From NCBI RefSeq assembly GCF_002741035.1, contig NZ_CP016808.1, forward strand, positions 6,124,501-6,188,500: 64,000 nucleotides of DNA, given 5' to 3'. Below the pieces are notes generated by a model. That model was not told the origin of the DNA. It saw only the letters and a list, made by a program, of their open reading frames with translations, and did not search any database. Positions 15,180 to 23,509 of this stretch are shown here, piece after piece. The translations under genes and the position numbers were made by a program. Position 1 is the first letter of the stretch, and each line of letters begins with the position of its first letter. The DNA comes from Paenibacillus sp. BIHB 4019. Lineage in GTDB: Bacteria > Bacillota > Bacilli > Paenibacillales > Paenibacillaceae.

Positions 15180-17553
15180 GCTTTGCCACCTCGCCTTCCA
15201 CTGCCACTTGCGGCATTCTCGTCTCGAGATCCGTGTTTACGATGAGCTTCATCCGCAATTTGAAGCCGTCAATGAGATAGCTCGAAGGATCGTCCATTTC
15301 CGCTGCTACTTTAATCCATTTGCCTTGCGCTTCATCCCAAATGAGCCACTTCAAATTTTGCCCGGATTGGGAAGGGTCAAGATGAATATCCAGTTGATCA
15401 TAGGTCAAGTGTTCACGTTGAGGGAAGCTGTATTCCATCACTAGCTCGCCTTGCCCAATTGAAAAAGTTGAGTTCCCATAATTTTCTAATCGATTGACAC
15501 TATTGTCGATAATAACGGGATTTACGAAGCCTGCCGGCACGACAAGGCGGCCGTTTTCATCCGGCTCCATCTCGCCCAAGCTCTGCACCCACATCGTCAA
15601 ATTAGCAGCTTTTACTTTATTATTATTAACAGTAAACAGTGCGTCTTCATTTTCACTGAATCCGATAATGACCGGACCATAAATCATCGGTATTTTCGAA
15701 GAACTGTAGTTCATATTAAAATACGTTTCGACCAGCGTGCGCTGCCTGCTGAACGTATCCTGATTGCCGCTCTGATACGGGAACATCATGCTGCCGTAAT
15801 TAAAATATCCCATATTCGTGTTGGGATTGTTGGAAATGAGCGCAGAACCTTTTTCCCCTTGCTTTAAATCACCGATTGAATAGCTGCTGCCGTTCATTAC
15901 CACAACTACATCCTTTAAATCGTTCAAGGTGTCGTTTTTAACGATATACTCTATTTGCCCGTTGCTGTTCTGGTAGGACACCTTGAATTGTCCGACCTGC
16001 TCCTGCATGGGAACATTTTCAAACACGGCTTTGCGTGTCGACCAATATTCTACATTTTTCCATTCGGCTGTCGTTTGTCCTTCTATACTCACCACTCTGC
16101 TGTCGCTGCGCAAATTCAAGTCGCCCGTGCTGCTGCCTGATGCATAAGGTGTGAGGGGGAGCGTTTCATCGAAGCGGGCAACAACTTCGCCGCCGTTCGG
16201 AACGAAGATCGAAAATGCACCGGTTTTCACGCCGCCGCCTTGGCCAGATAATTGCACGGTTTGAACGGTGTGGGTAGACATAAAACGTTTATTTTCAGCA
16301 CCAAAGAAGAAAATAGCAACAGCGCAAATAATGGAGATAAGCGGAATGAGCCACCACGACCACTCTCGCTTGTCTGCCTTGCGCAGCACCAAATACAGCA
16401 CTGGAGCTACAATAATCATATAAATGATAAACATGACGAGCAGCAGGCCAAAATTAGGCGGTGTAATCGAAGGAAATTGATCTACAATTTGTTGAAAGCC
16501 CCAATACGCATTATTGCCGCTCATATAGCCCTGCTGCATCGGAAATAACGAGCTTTGCAGCCAATTCGCATATAACGTGGCACTTCCCGACCAAGACGCA
16601 ATGGGCTCCAATGCGGGATCAAAAGCAATGTACAGCACCTTGCCAAGTCCCAGCTTGCGCTCCACCGCAATCGGCGTTTCCCCGCCTAACAGCTTTGTTG
16701 CCCCAGCGGCAAGCTTGCCTGTCGACAGTGTCATATCGCCTGCACTTGCGCTTTTTGCTTCGCCCGCGTTCGCCATTTCAGGCGAAATCGGCTGTGACAC
16801 CGTCCCGCCATCCGGCTCAACCGGCGCAATAGCTGCAAAAGCTTTCGCTGTTTTGCTGTAGCCTGCGCCTCCAGAGAGCAGAAGCGTGCCTCCCTTGCTG
16901 ATCCAGCCAGTAATAGCCGCCACCTGCTGCTCGCTCCAATCCGAAGTCGCAACATCATTAATGGCAAGGACATCAAAGTAATCAAGCAGCGATGCTTCGT
17001 TCGGCAGTTGTTCCCGCGTCAGCGGCATTACGGAAATTTGATAGCCTCGCACATTCAGCGAAGGCATGAAATTTAATGTATCGGGATCGCTTGCAAGAAC
17101 CCCGAAAGTGTAATCGGAAGTGCCATTGCTATCCAAAAAGGCTTTGCCAATGAAAGCTACTTCCTTCCCTTTGGCTGATGCGCCTTCAAAAAAGCGGATT
17201 TTGTTATTGTCTTTGCTCAGCTGCGTGCCTGGCAATGAAACCGTCAGCTCGACGGGCGTTTCTTTCGGCAATTCGACCGGCACGACATAATCGGTCGTCA
17301 TCCCGCCATAAGGCGAAATAATCGAAATGACTACCTCGCCCTTTAAGTCGGCATTCGTCCGATTCGTCAATGTGAGATGGGCAGGCATTCTTTTATCCAC
17401 TTTCACACTGCCCTGATAACCTGCTTCCGCTTTCAGCTCAATGCCTGCCGTTTCGGCAAACGCTTTCGAGCCTGTTGTACCAAGGTCCGCACATAAACTG
17501 GCGATCATAATCATCATGACAAAAAATTTTAATTTGAACCCTAATCGACTCAC
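15172..17553 (-). CDS. Exported membrane protein with GATase-like and C-terminal extracytoplasmic domains
   Basis: 793 residues. An N-terminal signal sequence (hydrophobic about 9-32) is followed by a beta-rich domain, a glutamine amidotransferase-like Rossmann region (about 180-310, including GGTLLLSGGAGYSKTAK), two membrane helices (about 365-390 and 400-418) and a beta-rich C-terminal domain. No enzyme motif is evident, so a structural or binding role in the envelope is more likely. The start is GTG at 17553, preceded by GGGAGGGG. It is the first gene of the eight-gene operon and sits just behind a candidate ECF-sigma promoter. Confidence 0.8.
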   Translation of the reverse strand: MSRLGFKLKFFVMMIMIASLCADLGTTGSKAFAETAGIELKAEAGYQGSVKVDKRMPAHLTLTNRTNADLKGEVVISIISPYGGMTTDYVVPVELPKETPVELTVSLPGTQLSKDNNKIRFFEGASAKGKEVAFIGKAFLDSNGTSDYTFGVLASDPDTLNFMPSLNVRGYQISVMPLTREQLPNEASLLDYFDVLAINDVATSDWSEQQVAAITGWISKGGTLLLSGGAGYSKTAKAFAAIAPVEPDGGTVSQPISPEMANAGEAKSASAGDMTLSTGKLAAGATKLLGGETPIAVERKLGLGKVLYIAFDPALEPIASWSGSATLYANWLQSSLFPMQQGYMSGNNAYWGFQQIVDQFPSITPPNFGLLLVMFIIYMIIVAPVLYLVLRKADKREWSWWLIPLISIICAVAIFFFGAENKRFMSTHTVQTVQLSGQGGGVKTGAFSIFVPNGGEVVARFDETLPLTPYASGSSTGDLNLRSDSRVVSIEGQTTAEWKNVEYWSTRKAVFENVPMQEQVGQFKVSYQNSNGQIEYIVKNDTLNDLKDVVVVMNGSSYSIGDLKQGEKGSALISNNPNTNMGYFNYGSMMFPYQSGNQDTFSRQRTLVETYFNMNYSSSKIPMIYGPVIIGFSENEDALFTVNNNKVKAANLTMWVQSLGEMEPDENGRLVVPAGFVNPVIIDNSVNRLENYGNSTFSIGQGELVMEYSFPQREHLTYDQLDIHLDPSQSGQNLKWLIWDEAQGKWIKVAAEMDDPSSYLIDGFKLRMKLIVNTDLETRMPQVAVEGEVAKHE

Positions 17554-17595
17554 AGACAGACCCCTCCCTATTTTTTTATGTACTCATCCTAGTTT

Positions 17596-17624
17596 CTAAC
17601 GCAAAAAACGACGAAAATGTTTCA
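17596..17624 (-). promoter_or_regulatory. Candidate ECF-sigma promoter of the MoxR/vWA operon
   Basis: On the minus strand TGAAAC (17619-17624) and CGTTAG (17596-17601) are separated by 17 bases, resembling the TGAAAC...CGT(A/C) promoters of envelope-stress ECF sigma factors such as SigW and SigM. Transcription would start about 36 bases before the GTG of the first gene. The -10 part is not a perfect match, so this is a candidate only. Confidence 0.4.
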
Positions 17625-17912
17625 TAATTTTACATAATTCATCCAATGCAGGAAAAAGAAAAACCTTGTTCGCATAAAGCGGCCCAAGGCCTAATCACAA
17701 TCTTATTTATTTACACATGCTGGATAAATCCATAATCGGCAGAAGTTCGCCCCTTCGGGACCACATTACGGCTTCACGATACTAGCGTTATTTATCTTTT
17801 GCCAAAAATATAAATCTCGCCATTCCCATTTTTTTGAAGAAACTAACCATATTTATGGGTGACAAAGAGCCGGATCGTAGGCTAAAGTAGTGATGAAAGG
17901 GGTTTTATAAAG
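17625..17912. other. Intergenic region between divergent units, nothing firm recognised
   Basis: This AT-rich spacer separates the vWA operon from the divergent MFS gene. I see no open frame with a ribosome site, no RNA gene and no clear sigma-A promoter for the MFS gene. The only secondary structure noted is a short hairpin around CCCCTTCGGG near 17750. Confidence 0.5.
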
Positions 17913-19118
17913 ATGTCTACTGCTTTGTCAGCTTCTGAACCAGCTCATTCTACTGCTTCACAGCGCTTGTTGTTTACGATTGTTACGCTATTATACTGGA
18001 CTTCAATGTACGTTTATGTACCGACTTTATCGCCTTTTTTGAGCGGCCGCGGCTTGTCGATGCAGCTGATTGGCATTGTGCTTGGCAGCTATGGCTTTGT
18101 TCAAATGCTCGTACGTTTCCCAGTTGGTGTCGCTTCTGACCGCTTCGGCAAGCGCAAGCCTTTTATTATACTGGGCATGGTGACTGCCCTGTTGAGCTGC
18201 CTGATGTTTCTGGTGCCTGGACACTGGCTATGGCCGCTCGGAGGCCGGGCAATGGCTGGCATATGCGCCTCGACATGGGTTGCTTTTACAGTCATGTATG
18301 CCAATTATTTTGCCGCAGAAGATGCTGCGAAGGCGATGGGAAGCATCAGCGTGATGATCGTTAGCGGCCAAATGCTCGGCATGCTGATGAGCGGAACAGT
18401 GACCGATATGTGGGGTGATGCAGCACCATTCATTACTGGGGCTGTTATCGCCGGGGTAGGGCTGCTGCTAGCCCTAATTTTAAAAGAACCGCAGAAACAG
18501 CTGCATGAGCGCGTCGGCATGACACTCGCGATGGCGCGCAGCATTATCGGCACGAAGCTCTTGCTACAAGTATCGCTGCTCTCCATTCTCGCACATGGCG
18601 TGCTGTTCATAACGATGTTTGGCTTCACGCCGCTCAAGGCAGAGACGCTGGGCATTACCGGGTATGGGCTGACTTTCATTGTTTTTGCCTTTATGCTGCC
18701 GCATGCGCTCGCTTCAATGTTCACCGCCAAATGGTTCGCGCCGCGTTTTGGCAACTGGGTCACGATTGGAATTGGCTTCGTGTTAAGCGCAATATGTACG
18801 GTGGCCATTGCCTATACGGATTCGTTCGCTATGCTGGTTCTGACGCAAGCGATAAACGGCTTCGCTCAAGGCTTGCATTTGCCGCTGCTGCTCGGGCTCT
18901 CGATTCGTGACGTCCAGCCTGCTGGGAGAGCTACTGCAATGGGCCTTTATCAGGCCGTGTATTCGATTGGGATGTTTTCCGGCCCTTTTCTAGCCGGTTG
19001 GCTCAACGACAGCTGGGGCATGAATAGCGGCTTCTGGTTCGGCGGCCTGCTCGGCGCTGCCGCAGCGCTGCTTAGTGCGTGGTGGTATAGGAAGGAACTC
19101 AGAGAAAAAGGGCATTGA
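17913..19118 (+). CDS. MFS transporter
   Basis: A 401-residue major facilitator with about 12 membrane helices. After helix 2 it has the loop motif GVASDRFGKRKP, matching the MFS GxxxDRxGRR signature; a weaker counterpart lies in the second half (FLAGWLNDSWG near the C-terminus). Substrate cannot be assigned; similar proteins export drugs or small metabolites. The ATG follows GAAAGGGG. It is a single-gene unit ended by a strong hairpin and is divergent from the vWA operon. Confidence 0.9.
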   Translation: MSTALSASEPAHSTASQRLLFTIVTLLYWTSMYVYVPTLSPFLSGRGLSMQLIGIVLGSYGFVQMLVRFPVGVASDRFGKRKPFIILGMVTALLSCLMFLVPGHWLWPLGGRAMAGICASTWVAFTVMYANYFAAEDAAKAMGSISVMIVSGQMLGMLMSGTVTDMWGDAAPFITGAVIAGVGLLLALILKEPQKQLHERVGMTLAMARSIIGTKLLLQVSLLSILAHGVLFITMFGFTPLKAETLGITGYGLTFIVFAFMLPHALASMFTAKWFAPRFGNWVTIGIGFVLSAICTVAIAYTDSFAMLVLTQAINGFAQGLHLPLLLGLSIRDVQPAGRATAMGLYQAVYSIGMFSGPFLAGWLNDSWGMNSGFWFGGLLGAAAALLSAWWYRKELREKGH

Positions 19119-19177
19119 GCTGTAAGCGTGCTGACACAACCGTTCGTTCGTGATGAAGTTAGCCTTTGACCAAAACG

Positions 19178-19219
19178 AAAAATAGCGCCACAGGTGCAAG
19201 TGCCTGCGGCGCTATTTTT
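19178..19219 (+). terminator. Intrinsic terminator after the MFS gene
   Basis: A 12-bp stem AAAAATAGCGCC/GGCGCTATTTTT with an inner CAGG/CCTG pair and a T run. Its right arm overlaps the last codons of the SLH pseudogene on the other strand. Confidence 0.9.
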
Positions 19220-19598
19220 GTAATTCAGCAGAGGGTCTATTCATCAGCATCACAACAAATTCTGCTTGAGAAACCATTTTACCCGGTTTAAAGGTGCTGT
19301 CTGCATACCCATTCACAATGCTGCTGACTGCTTGCTTCATCTTTGTCTCCGCTCAATGCCCAGAGATGTCACTAAAATTAACTTTAATTGGATGACTATC
19401 TACAGCCAATACCGCATAATTCGTAAAGTGATTGACATCCACTGTGATTTTTTTGCCGATTATTTTGCTGCCTAGAGTATCTACTGTCGATACTGAAATT
19501 CCCCCCAAAGACAGGCACCCAGGCACTGTTATTTCCGGTATCGCTGTTTCAGCATTTACCGCTGCTGTTGCTGCGAACACGAAACTCTGGACCCTCAC
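19212..19598 (-). pseudogene. Remnant of an S-layer homology (SLH) surface protein, interrupted at the conserved Trp
   Basis: One minus-strand frame reads ...HFTNYAVLAVDS...VNFSDISGH, then a TGA at 19353-19355, then in the same frame AETKMKQAVSSIVNGYADS, TFKPGKMVSQAEFVVMLMNR and a TAG at 19212. Read across the stop, this is a C-terminal SLH domain: F-D-(I)-GHWA...GYxDxTFxPxxxxxxAEF. The TGA stands exactly where the family has its near-invariant Trp (TGG), so one base change explains the stop. The N-terminal part is missing. SLH domains anchor proteins to cell wall polymers. It is a decayed gene, not a functional short protein. Confidence 0.75.
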
Positions 19599-19619
19599 TC
19601 CTTTTTTGGAGGACTGAGG

Positions 19620-19810
19620 TTCCGCTATTCTTGCTTTTCTCCGATTTCAGGCCGCATGCGGACAGGAGATCCGCTATTGCCCTCCTCATCCTGCCAAAAA
19701 GGCAATGGACAGCATATTAGCGGCTTCTGAGTCCGCAGCCTGTCCCAATACCCATGATTCGGTTGAAATAGCGGCTGCTGTGTCCTCCAAAGATACCTTT
19801 GTGTAAGGAA
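19620..19810. repeat. Degenerate short repeats with TCCGCTATT / ATAGCGG motifs
   Basis: The spacer upstream of the SLH remnant holds two TCCGCTATT motifs on the plus strand and two diverged copies of TAGCGGCTnCTGnGTCC (about 16 of 20 bases alike) near 19706 and 19767. No gene is recognisable here. The rest of 19811-19993 shows nothing further. The pattern looks like a worn interspersed repeat. Confidence 0.4.
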
Positions 19811-19993
19811 TAATATAAACACTTGAAAATAAGAGCATAGCGATGCCTTTCAAGATATATGCTCACCTTCATTAGATGGCAGCATTTCGGTAGCAGAGGG
19901 ATTAAGTACAGGGTTCGAATGTCAGTAAAGCCTGCCTGCTTGCTTCCTCGAAAAATACGAATTAGACAGCTAAACCTTTATCATCCTGAACGT

Positions 19994-21745
19994 TTAAAAT
20001 AATGCTGCCACATACAGCAGAGCAGCTCCGAATACCGCCCCGGCAAGCAGCAGCACATCCTGACGGCCAAAGCGCAAGCGGAAGCCTTGTGTCGAACGAA
20101 TCTCACTGTTGCCAAACCCTCTCGCCTCCAGCGCTTCTGCCATTTGCTCCGCTATTCGCAAAATCGCACGAATGTAAGGGATAATCGCCGATGCCAGCAT
20201 CGAGAGCGGCAATGAGCCTACTGGCGTAATTGCTTTCCCTCGCGCATGCGCGATTTTCGCAAACCGCTCCCATTCTTTAAGCAGCAGCGGAATAAAGCGA
20301 AATATTAAGGTCACAGTCAACGTAATCGCTGAGATCGGCACTTTAAATCGGCTCAGCCAGCCGAATGTTTGCTCCAGCGCCCGCTGAATTCGCAGCGGCG
20401 TCATTAGCAGCAGCATCGGCAAGCCCAGCAGCATGGCGCAAAAAAGCGTCGCCAAGCGGAGCATCGTTCGTGCCGATTGCTCCCAATCAAACGATAAGGG
20501 CTGGATCTGCGCTCCGGCTACTGCCCCGAAGAGCAGAATGATTAAGGCGTAGGCTCGAATAAAACCGAGCCAAGGCCGCATTTGGGCGCGCAGCGGCAGC
20601 CATATGGCGCCTGCAAGCGCTCCTGCAAGCAGCAAGCCGCTCCAGCTATGCTGCATGATGATGGACGCCGCCAGCAGCATGTAGGCGGCGATAAGCGCTC
20701 TTGGGTCGAAGCGCGTCGCCAGGCGCTGCGCTTCGGGCTGCGCCGGCGGGAGCTGCCGGCGCTTGGGTTTAGGCAGCGGCGGCGAAGCGTTCGCCGCTGT
20801 GGGGTCTGCGCCCGGCGATGGGCGCAGCTCCATCGCCGGAGGCGCCTGCGGCGCGGCGAGCGGCAAAGCCGCCGCGCCAGGCAGCGCCGCTGCGGCGGCA
20901 TGGATCGCCGCCGCAAGCGCCTGTGGCGCCGGCCATACGGCGGCGCCAGCGCCCGGCGGCGGCGCCGCGAAGCAGCGCAGCTTCGCCAGCGCGCGCAGCG
21001 CCTGCGGCGCAGCTGCATCTGCAGCGTGTGCGTTCGCCCACGCCGATGCAGCGACCGCTTCGCGGACTGAGCCGTCCACGACCACGACGACTTCGTCCGC
21101 AAGCGGCAGCAGCGCTCCCGGATCGTGCGTTGCCACGACCGCTCCGCGCCCAGCCGCCTTGTGCGCCGCTAATACGGCGCACAAGCGGCTGATGCCCTCG
21201 GCGTCCAGCCCCGCCGTCGGCTCATCCAGCAGCAGCCATTGCGGCTCGCAGGCCAGCAGGCAAGCGAGTGCTAGCCGCCGCTGCTGTCCGCCGCTGAGCG
21301 ACCAAGGATCGCGGGCAAGCAGCTCGGCAGGCAAGCCTGCTGCTTGCAGCGCTTCTTGCAGCCGCCGCTCCTTATCAGGCGGCTCCAGCTTATACGGCTT
21401 CAGTGAATAAAGGAGCTCCTCCTTCACGGTCGCCGCAAACCATTGCGACTCCGAATGCTGGAGCGCGATGCCCGTATTCAGCGCAACGCTGCGGCTGAGA
21501 AGTCTGCGCCTGCCCTTTTTCACCCAAAGGTTATCAGCGCCAAGCGCAATTTCGCCTTCGTTCAGCTTGCGAAGCCCTGCCATAGTTTCCAGCAGCGTGG
21601 ATTTGCCCGCACCATTGCTGCCAATGAGCAGTGTAATCGTGCCTTCTTTAAAAACGAGCTTTTCTTTAATAGTCAGAAGCGTCTTGTCTCGTTCTCCCGC
21701 CGCACAGACGCGTATCTCTTCCAGTCTCCAGCTAAGGTCGGTCAT
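19994..21745 (-). CDS. ECF transporter ATPase fused to EcfT transmembrane subunit
   Basis: 583 residues joining two ECF components. Residues 1-230 are an ABC ATPase: Walker A GSNGAGKST (42-50), signature LSGGQQ (150-155), Walker B LLLDEP (171-176). Residues 235-345 are an Ala/Pro-rich, very GC-rich linker. Residues 349-583 are EcfT: several helices and the two coupling motifs ARG (501-503 in AHARG and 541-543 in LEARG). The ATG at 21745 overlaps the stop of the upstream ATPase gene (ATGA) after GGAGG. With BioY encoded divergently, this should be the energising module of a biotin importer. Confidence 0.9.
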   Translation of the reverse strand: MTDLSWRLEEIRVCAAGERDKTLLTIKEKLVFKEGTITLLIGSNGAGKSTLLETMAGLRKLNEGEIALGADNLWVKKGRRRLLSRSVALNTGIALQHSESQWFAATVKEELLYSLKPYKLEPPDKERRLQEALQAAGLPAELLARDPWSLSGGQQRRLALACLLACEPQWLLLDEPTAGLDAEGISRLCAVLAAHKAAGRGAVVATHDPGALLPLADEVVVVVDGSVREAVAASAWANAHAADAAAPQALRALAKLRCFAAPPPGAGAAVWPAPQALAAAIHAAAAALPGAAALPLAAPQAPPAMELRPSPGADPTAANASPPLPKPKRRQLPPAQPEAQRLATRFDPRALIAAYMLLAASIIMQHSWSGLLLAGALAGAIWLPLRAQMRPWLGFIRAYALIILLFGAVAGAQIQPLSFDWEQSARTMLRLATLFCAMLLGLPMLLLMTPLRIQRALEQTFGWLSRFKVPISAITLTVTLIFRFIPLLLKEWERFAKIAHARGKAITPVGSLPLSMLASAIIPYIRAILRIAEQMAEALEARGFGNSEIRSTQGFRLRFGRQDVLLLAGAVFGAALLYVAALF

Positions 21746-22611
21746 CTTTGCAGCGCCTCCGCAAGCCTGTCTATGGTCAAAGGCAAAGGTTTTATTACGA
21801 TGCCCAGCTTCTCCAGCTCCCAAGCTGTCTGCACCGCATAGGGGGCTTCAAAACCGAGCCGCTCGCACCAGCTCCGCCCCTCATCCTCACTCCCCGTACT
21901 CGCCGCATCTTTTAAAATAGCATGACGCTCATAAAACGACGCTGTAGTCCCGTCAAAAACGATTTGGCCCTGTTCCATCACAACGACTCGATCACCATGT
22001 CGAAGCTCAGCCAGCTTTTGCGTAATCCATATGATCGTTCCTCCTGCGGCATGAAGCTCCCGCACTTGCTCCCCAATAGCCAGGCTTGCTTCAGGATCAA
22101 GCATTGCCGTGGCTTCATCGAGCACCAGCACAGGCGAGTTGACCGCCAAACAGCCAGCAATAGCTGTCAGCTGCTTCTGCCCGCCAGACAAGGTGCCGAC
22201 AGCTTGGTCCTTCCGTTCCAGCAAGCCGGTTAGTCTAAGCGACTGTTCTGCCAATGCAGCTATTTCATCGCTAGCAATTCCATGCTGCTCCAGCATCAGC
22301 ACAACGTCCTCCCAAGGTGTTGCGCCTAGCATGGAAGCCTCAGGCTGCTGCATCACAATTGGAATCGGCCTTTTGTAGGCAGCAAGCTTGCTCCCCATCA
22401 AATAAGTCCCGCTTTTTTCGCCCACAGGAAATCCGGCAATGGCCTTTGCAAGCGTACTTTTCCCACTGCCATTGCTCCCTAGCAGCGTCAGCCAGTCCCC
22501 TTCCTTCAGGGCAAGACTGACAGCTCTTATAATTGGAGGCTGCTCACTCGCCGCATCAAAAACGCGTGGCTTTACCGTCAGCCCCTCAACCCGTATCAAA
22601 TAATCGTTCAA
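21742..22611 (-). CDS. ECF transporter ATP-binding protein (biotin module)
   Basis: 289 residues. Walker A GSNGSGKST (45-53), a Q-loop in VMQQPEAS, signature LSGGQKQ (141-147), Walker B VLVLDEA (161-167) followed by LDPEA. The Q-loop region and C-terminal tail are of the CbiO/EcfA kind. TTG at 22611 is chosen because AGGTGA lies 7 bases before it; an in-frame TTG at 22638 has a poorer site. It is translationally coupled to the fused ATPase-EcfT gene, giving two ATPase domains per transporter. A BirA-type operator lies upstream. Confidence 0.88.
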   Translation of the reverse strand: MNDYLIRVEGLTVKPRVFDAASEQPPIIRAVSLALKEGDWLTLLGSNGSGKSTLAKAIAGFPVGEKSGTYLMGSKLAAYKRPIPIVMQQPEASMLGATPWEDVVLMLEQHGIASDEIAALAEQSLRLTGLLERKDQAVGTLSGGQKQLTAIAGCLAVNSPVLVLDEATAMLDPEASLAIGEQVRELHAAGGTIIWITQKLAELRHGDRVVVMEQGQIVFDGTTASFYERHAILKDAASTGSEDEGRSWCERLGFEAPYAVQTAWELEKLGIVIKPLPLTIDRLAEALQR

Positions 22612-22665
22612 AAAAATTTCACCTGCCCTCTTCCCCAAAGCGCCGCTCTGTGCTACAATCCATTT

Positions 22666-22698
22666 TGTTAACCATAAGCAAATAATAATTGGTTAACA
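22666..22698. promoter_or_regulatory. BirA-type operator between bioY and the ECF genes
   Basis: TGTTAACC (22666-22673) and GGTTAACA (22691-22698) form a perfect 8-bp inverted repeat separated by 17 bases. This closely resembles the GTTAAC half-sites bound by the biotin repressor BirA in Firmicutes. The site lies between the two divergent biotin transport units and could switch off both when biotin is plentiful. Confidence 0.8.
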
Positions 22699-22736
22699 TT
22701 ATAAAAGCAATCCTCATTTTAAAGGAGACGATTTCA

Positions 22737-23366
22737 TTGATCAAAAGCAGTACGAATATTCGCAGCATGGTGTACATAGCCTTGTTCGCTGCCTTATTTA
22801 TCGTCATGAGCAGCCTTCAATTCAAGTTTGCCGCTTCACCCGTCCCGATAACCCTGCAAACACTCGCCGTTGCACTCGCAGGAATATTCCTCGGTGCACG
22901 AAATGGATTTTTCTCTATTTTGATTGTCGTTGTACTAGCTACGATCGGGCTTCCGCTTATTAACGGAAATGGCGGCTTCGGCATGATAGCTGGACCTACC
23001 GGCGGTTTTTTGGTTGCCTTCCCCTTTTGCGCTCTGCTTGTGGGCTTCTTCACCTCCAAGCTGCTTCATAGCTCTTTTGCAGCCAAAAACCGGATCGCAA
23101 CTGCTATTTTGCTATTTGTCATTTTCGAGCTGTTTAGTTCTTTTTTCGCTTATGTCATCGGTATCCCATGGCTCATGCAAGCAACAGGCCTCTCGTTTCA
23201 AAAAGCAATGATTAATGGCTGCTACCCATTTCTCCCCGGCGATGCTGCCAAGTCCGTACTGGCCGTCATTATAACTCTGGCGTTAAAGCCGTATATTTTG
23301 CGCATACAAGCTTCAACTGGCAATAAAAACGCCGCTTCTGCTGTTCCATTCACAACAACACCGTAA
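22737..23366 (+). CDS. bioY: BioY, substrate-binding subunit of the biotin ECF transporter
   Basis: 209 residues with about six membrane helices and BioY hallmarks: PVPITLQTLAVALAG, a GxxxGPTGGFLVAFP segment and the late PFLPGDAAKSVLA motif. BioY binds biotin in the membrane and works with the ECF ATPases and EcfT. The start is TTG at 22737, 9 bases after AAGGAG; a longer frame from 22689 would begin inside the BirA operator and is rejected. Together with the divergent ATPase and ATPase-EcfT genes this makes a complete transporter. Confidence 0.95.
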   Translation: MIKSSTNIRSMVYIALFAALFIVMSSLQFKFAASPVPITLQTLAVALAGIFLGARNGFFSILIVVVLATIGLPLINGNGGFGMIAGPTGGFLVAFPFCALLVGFFTSKLLHSSFAAKNRIATAILLFVIFELFSSFFAYVIGIPWLMQATGLSFQKAMINGCYPFLPGDAAKSVLAVIITLALKPYILRIQASTGNKNAASAVPFTTTP

Positions 23367-23412
23367 ATTCCTTCCGTTTTATCACACACGTTACCCTCAA
23401 GGTTTATAAAAA

Positions 23413-23457
23413 AAAGGGGCTGAAAGCAATGGTATTCCACCATTGCACAGCCCCTTT
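23413..23457. terminator. Intrinsic terminator between bioY and ricA
   Basis: AAAGGGGCTG/CAGCCCCTTT with an inner CAATGG/CCATTG pair. It is flanked by A-rich and T-rich sequence and can serve both convergent genes. Confidence 0.85.
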
Positions 23458-23509
23458 CCTGTTTCATTGCGCTTGCCCGAATTCCGCTAGTTCAACCTCA
23501 GACAAGTTG

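Noticed and set aside
17700..17800. Possible small RNA around the CCCCTTCGGG hairpin
   Set aside because: Only a short stem, with no promoter or terminator pair that would define a transcript.
19625..19822. 65-codon minus-strand frame upstream of the SLH remnant
   Set aside because: It lies in degenerate repeats and its translation shows no SLH or signal peptide character, so it was not joined to the pseudogene.
20542..21410. Overlapping frames on both strands in the GC-rich part of the ATPase-EcfT fusion
   Set aside because: High GC removes stop codons; translations are Arg- or Ala-rich and unlike any protein. The fused gene explains the region.
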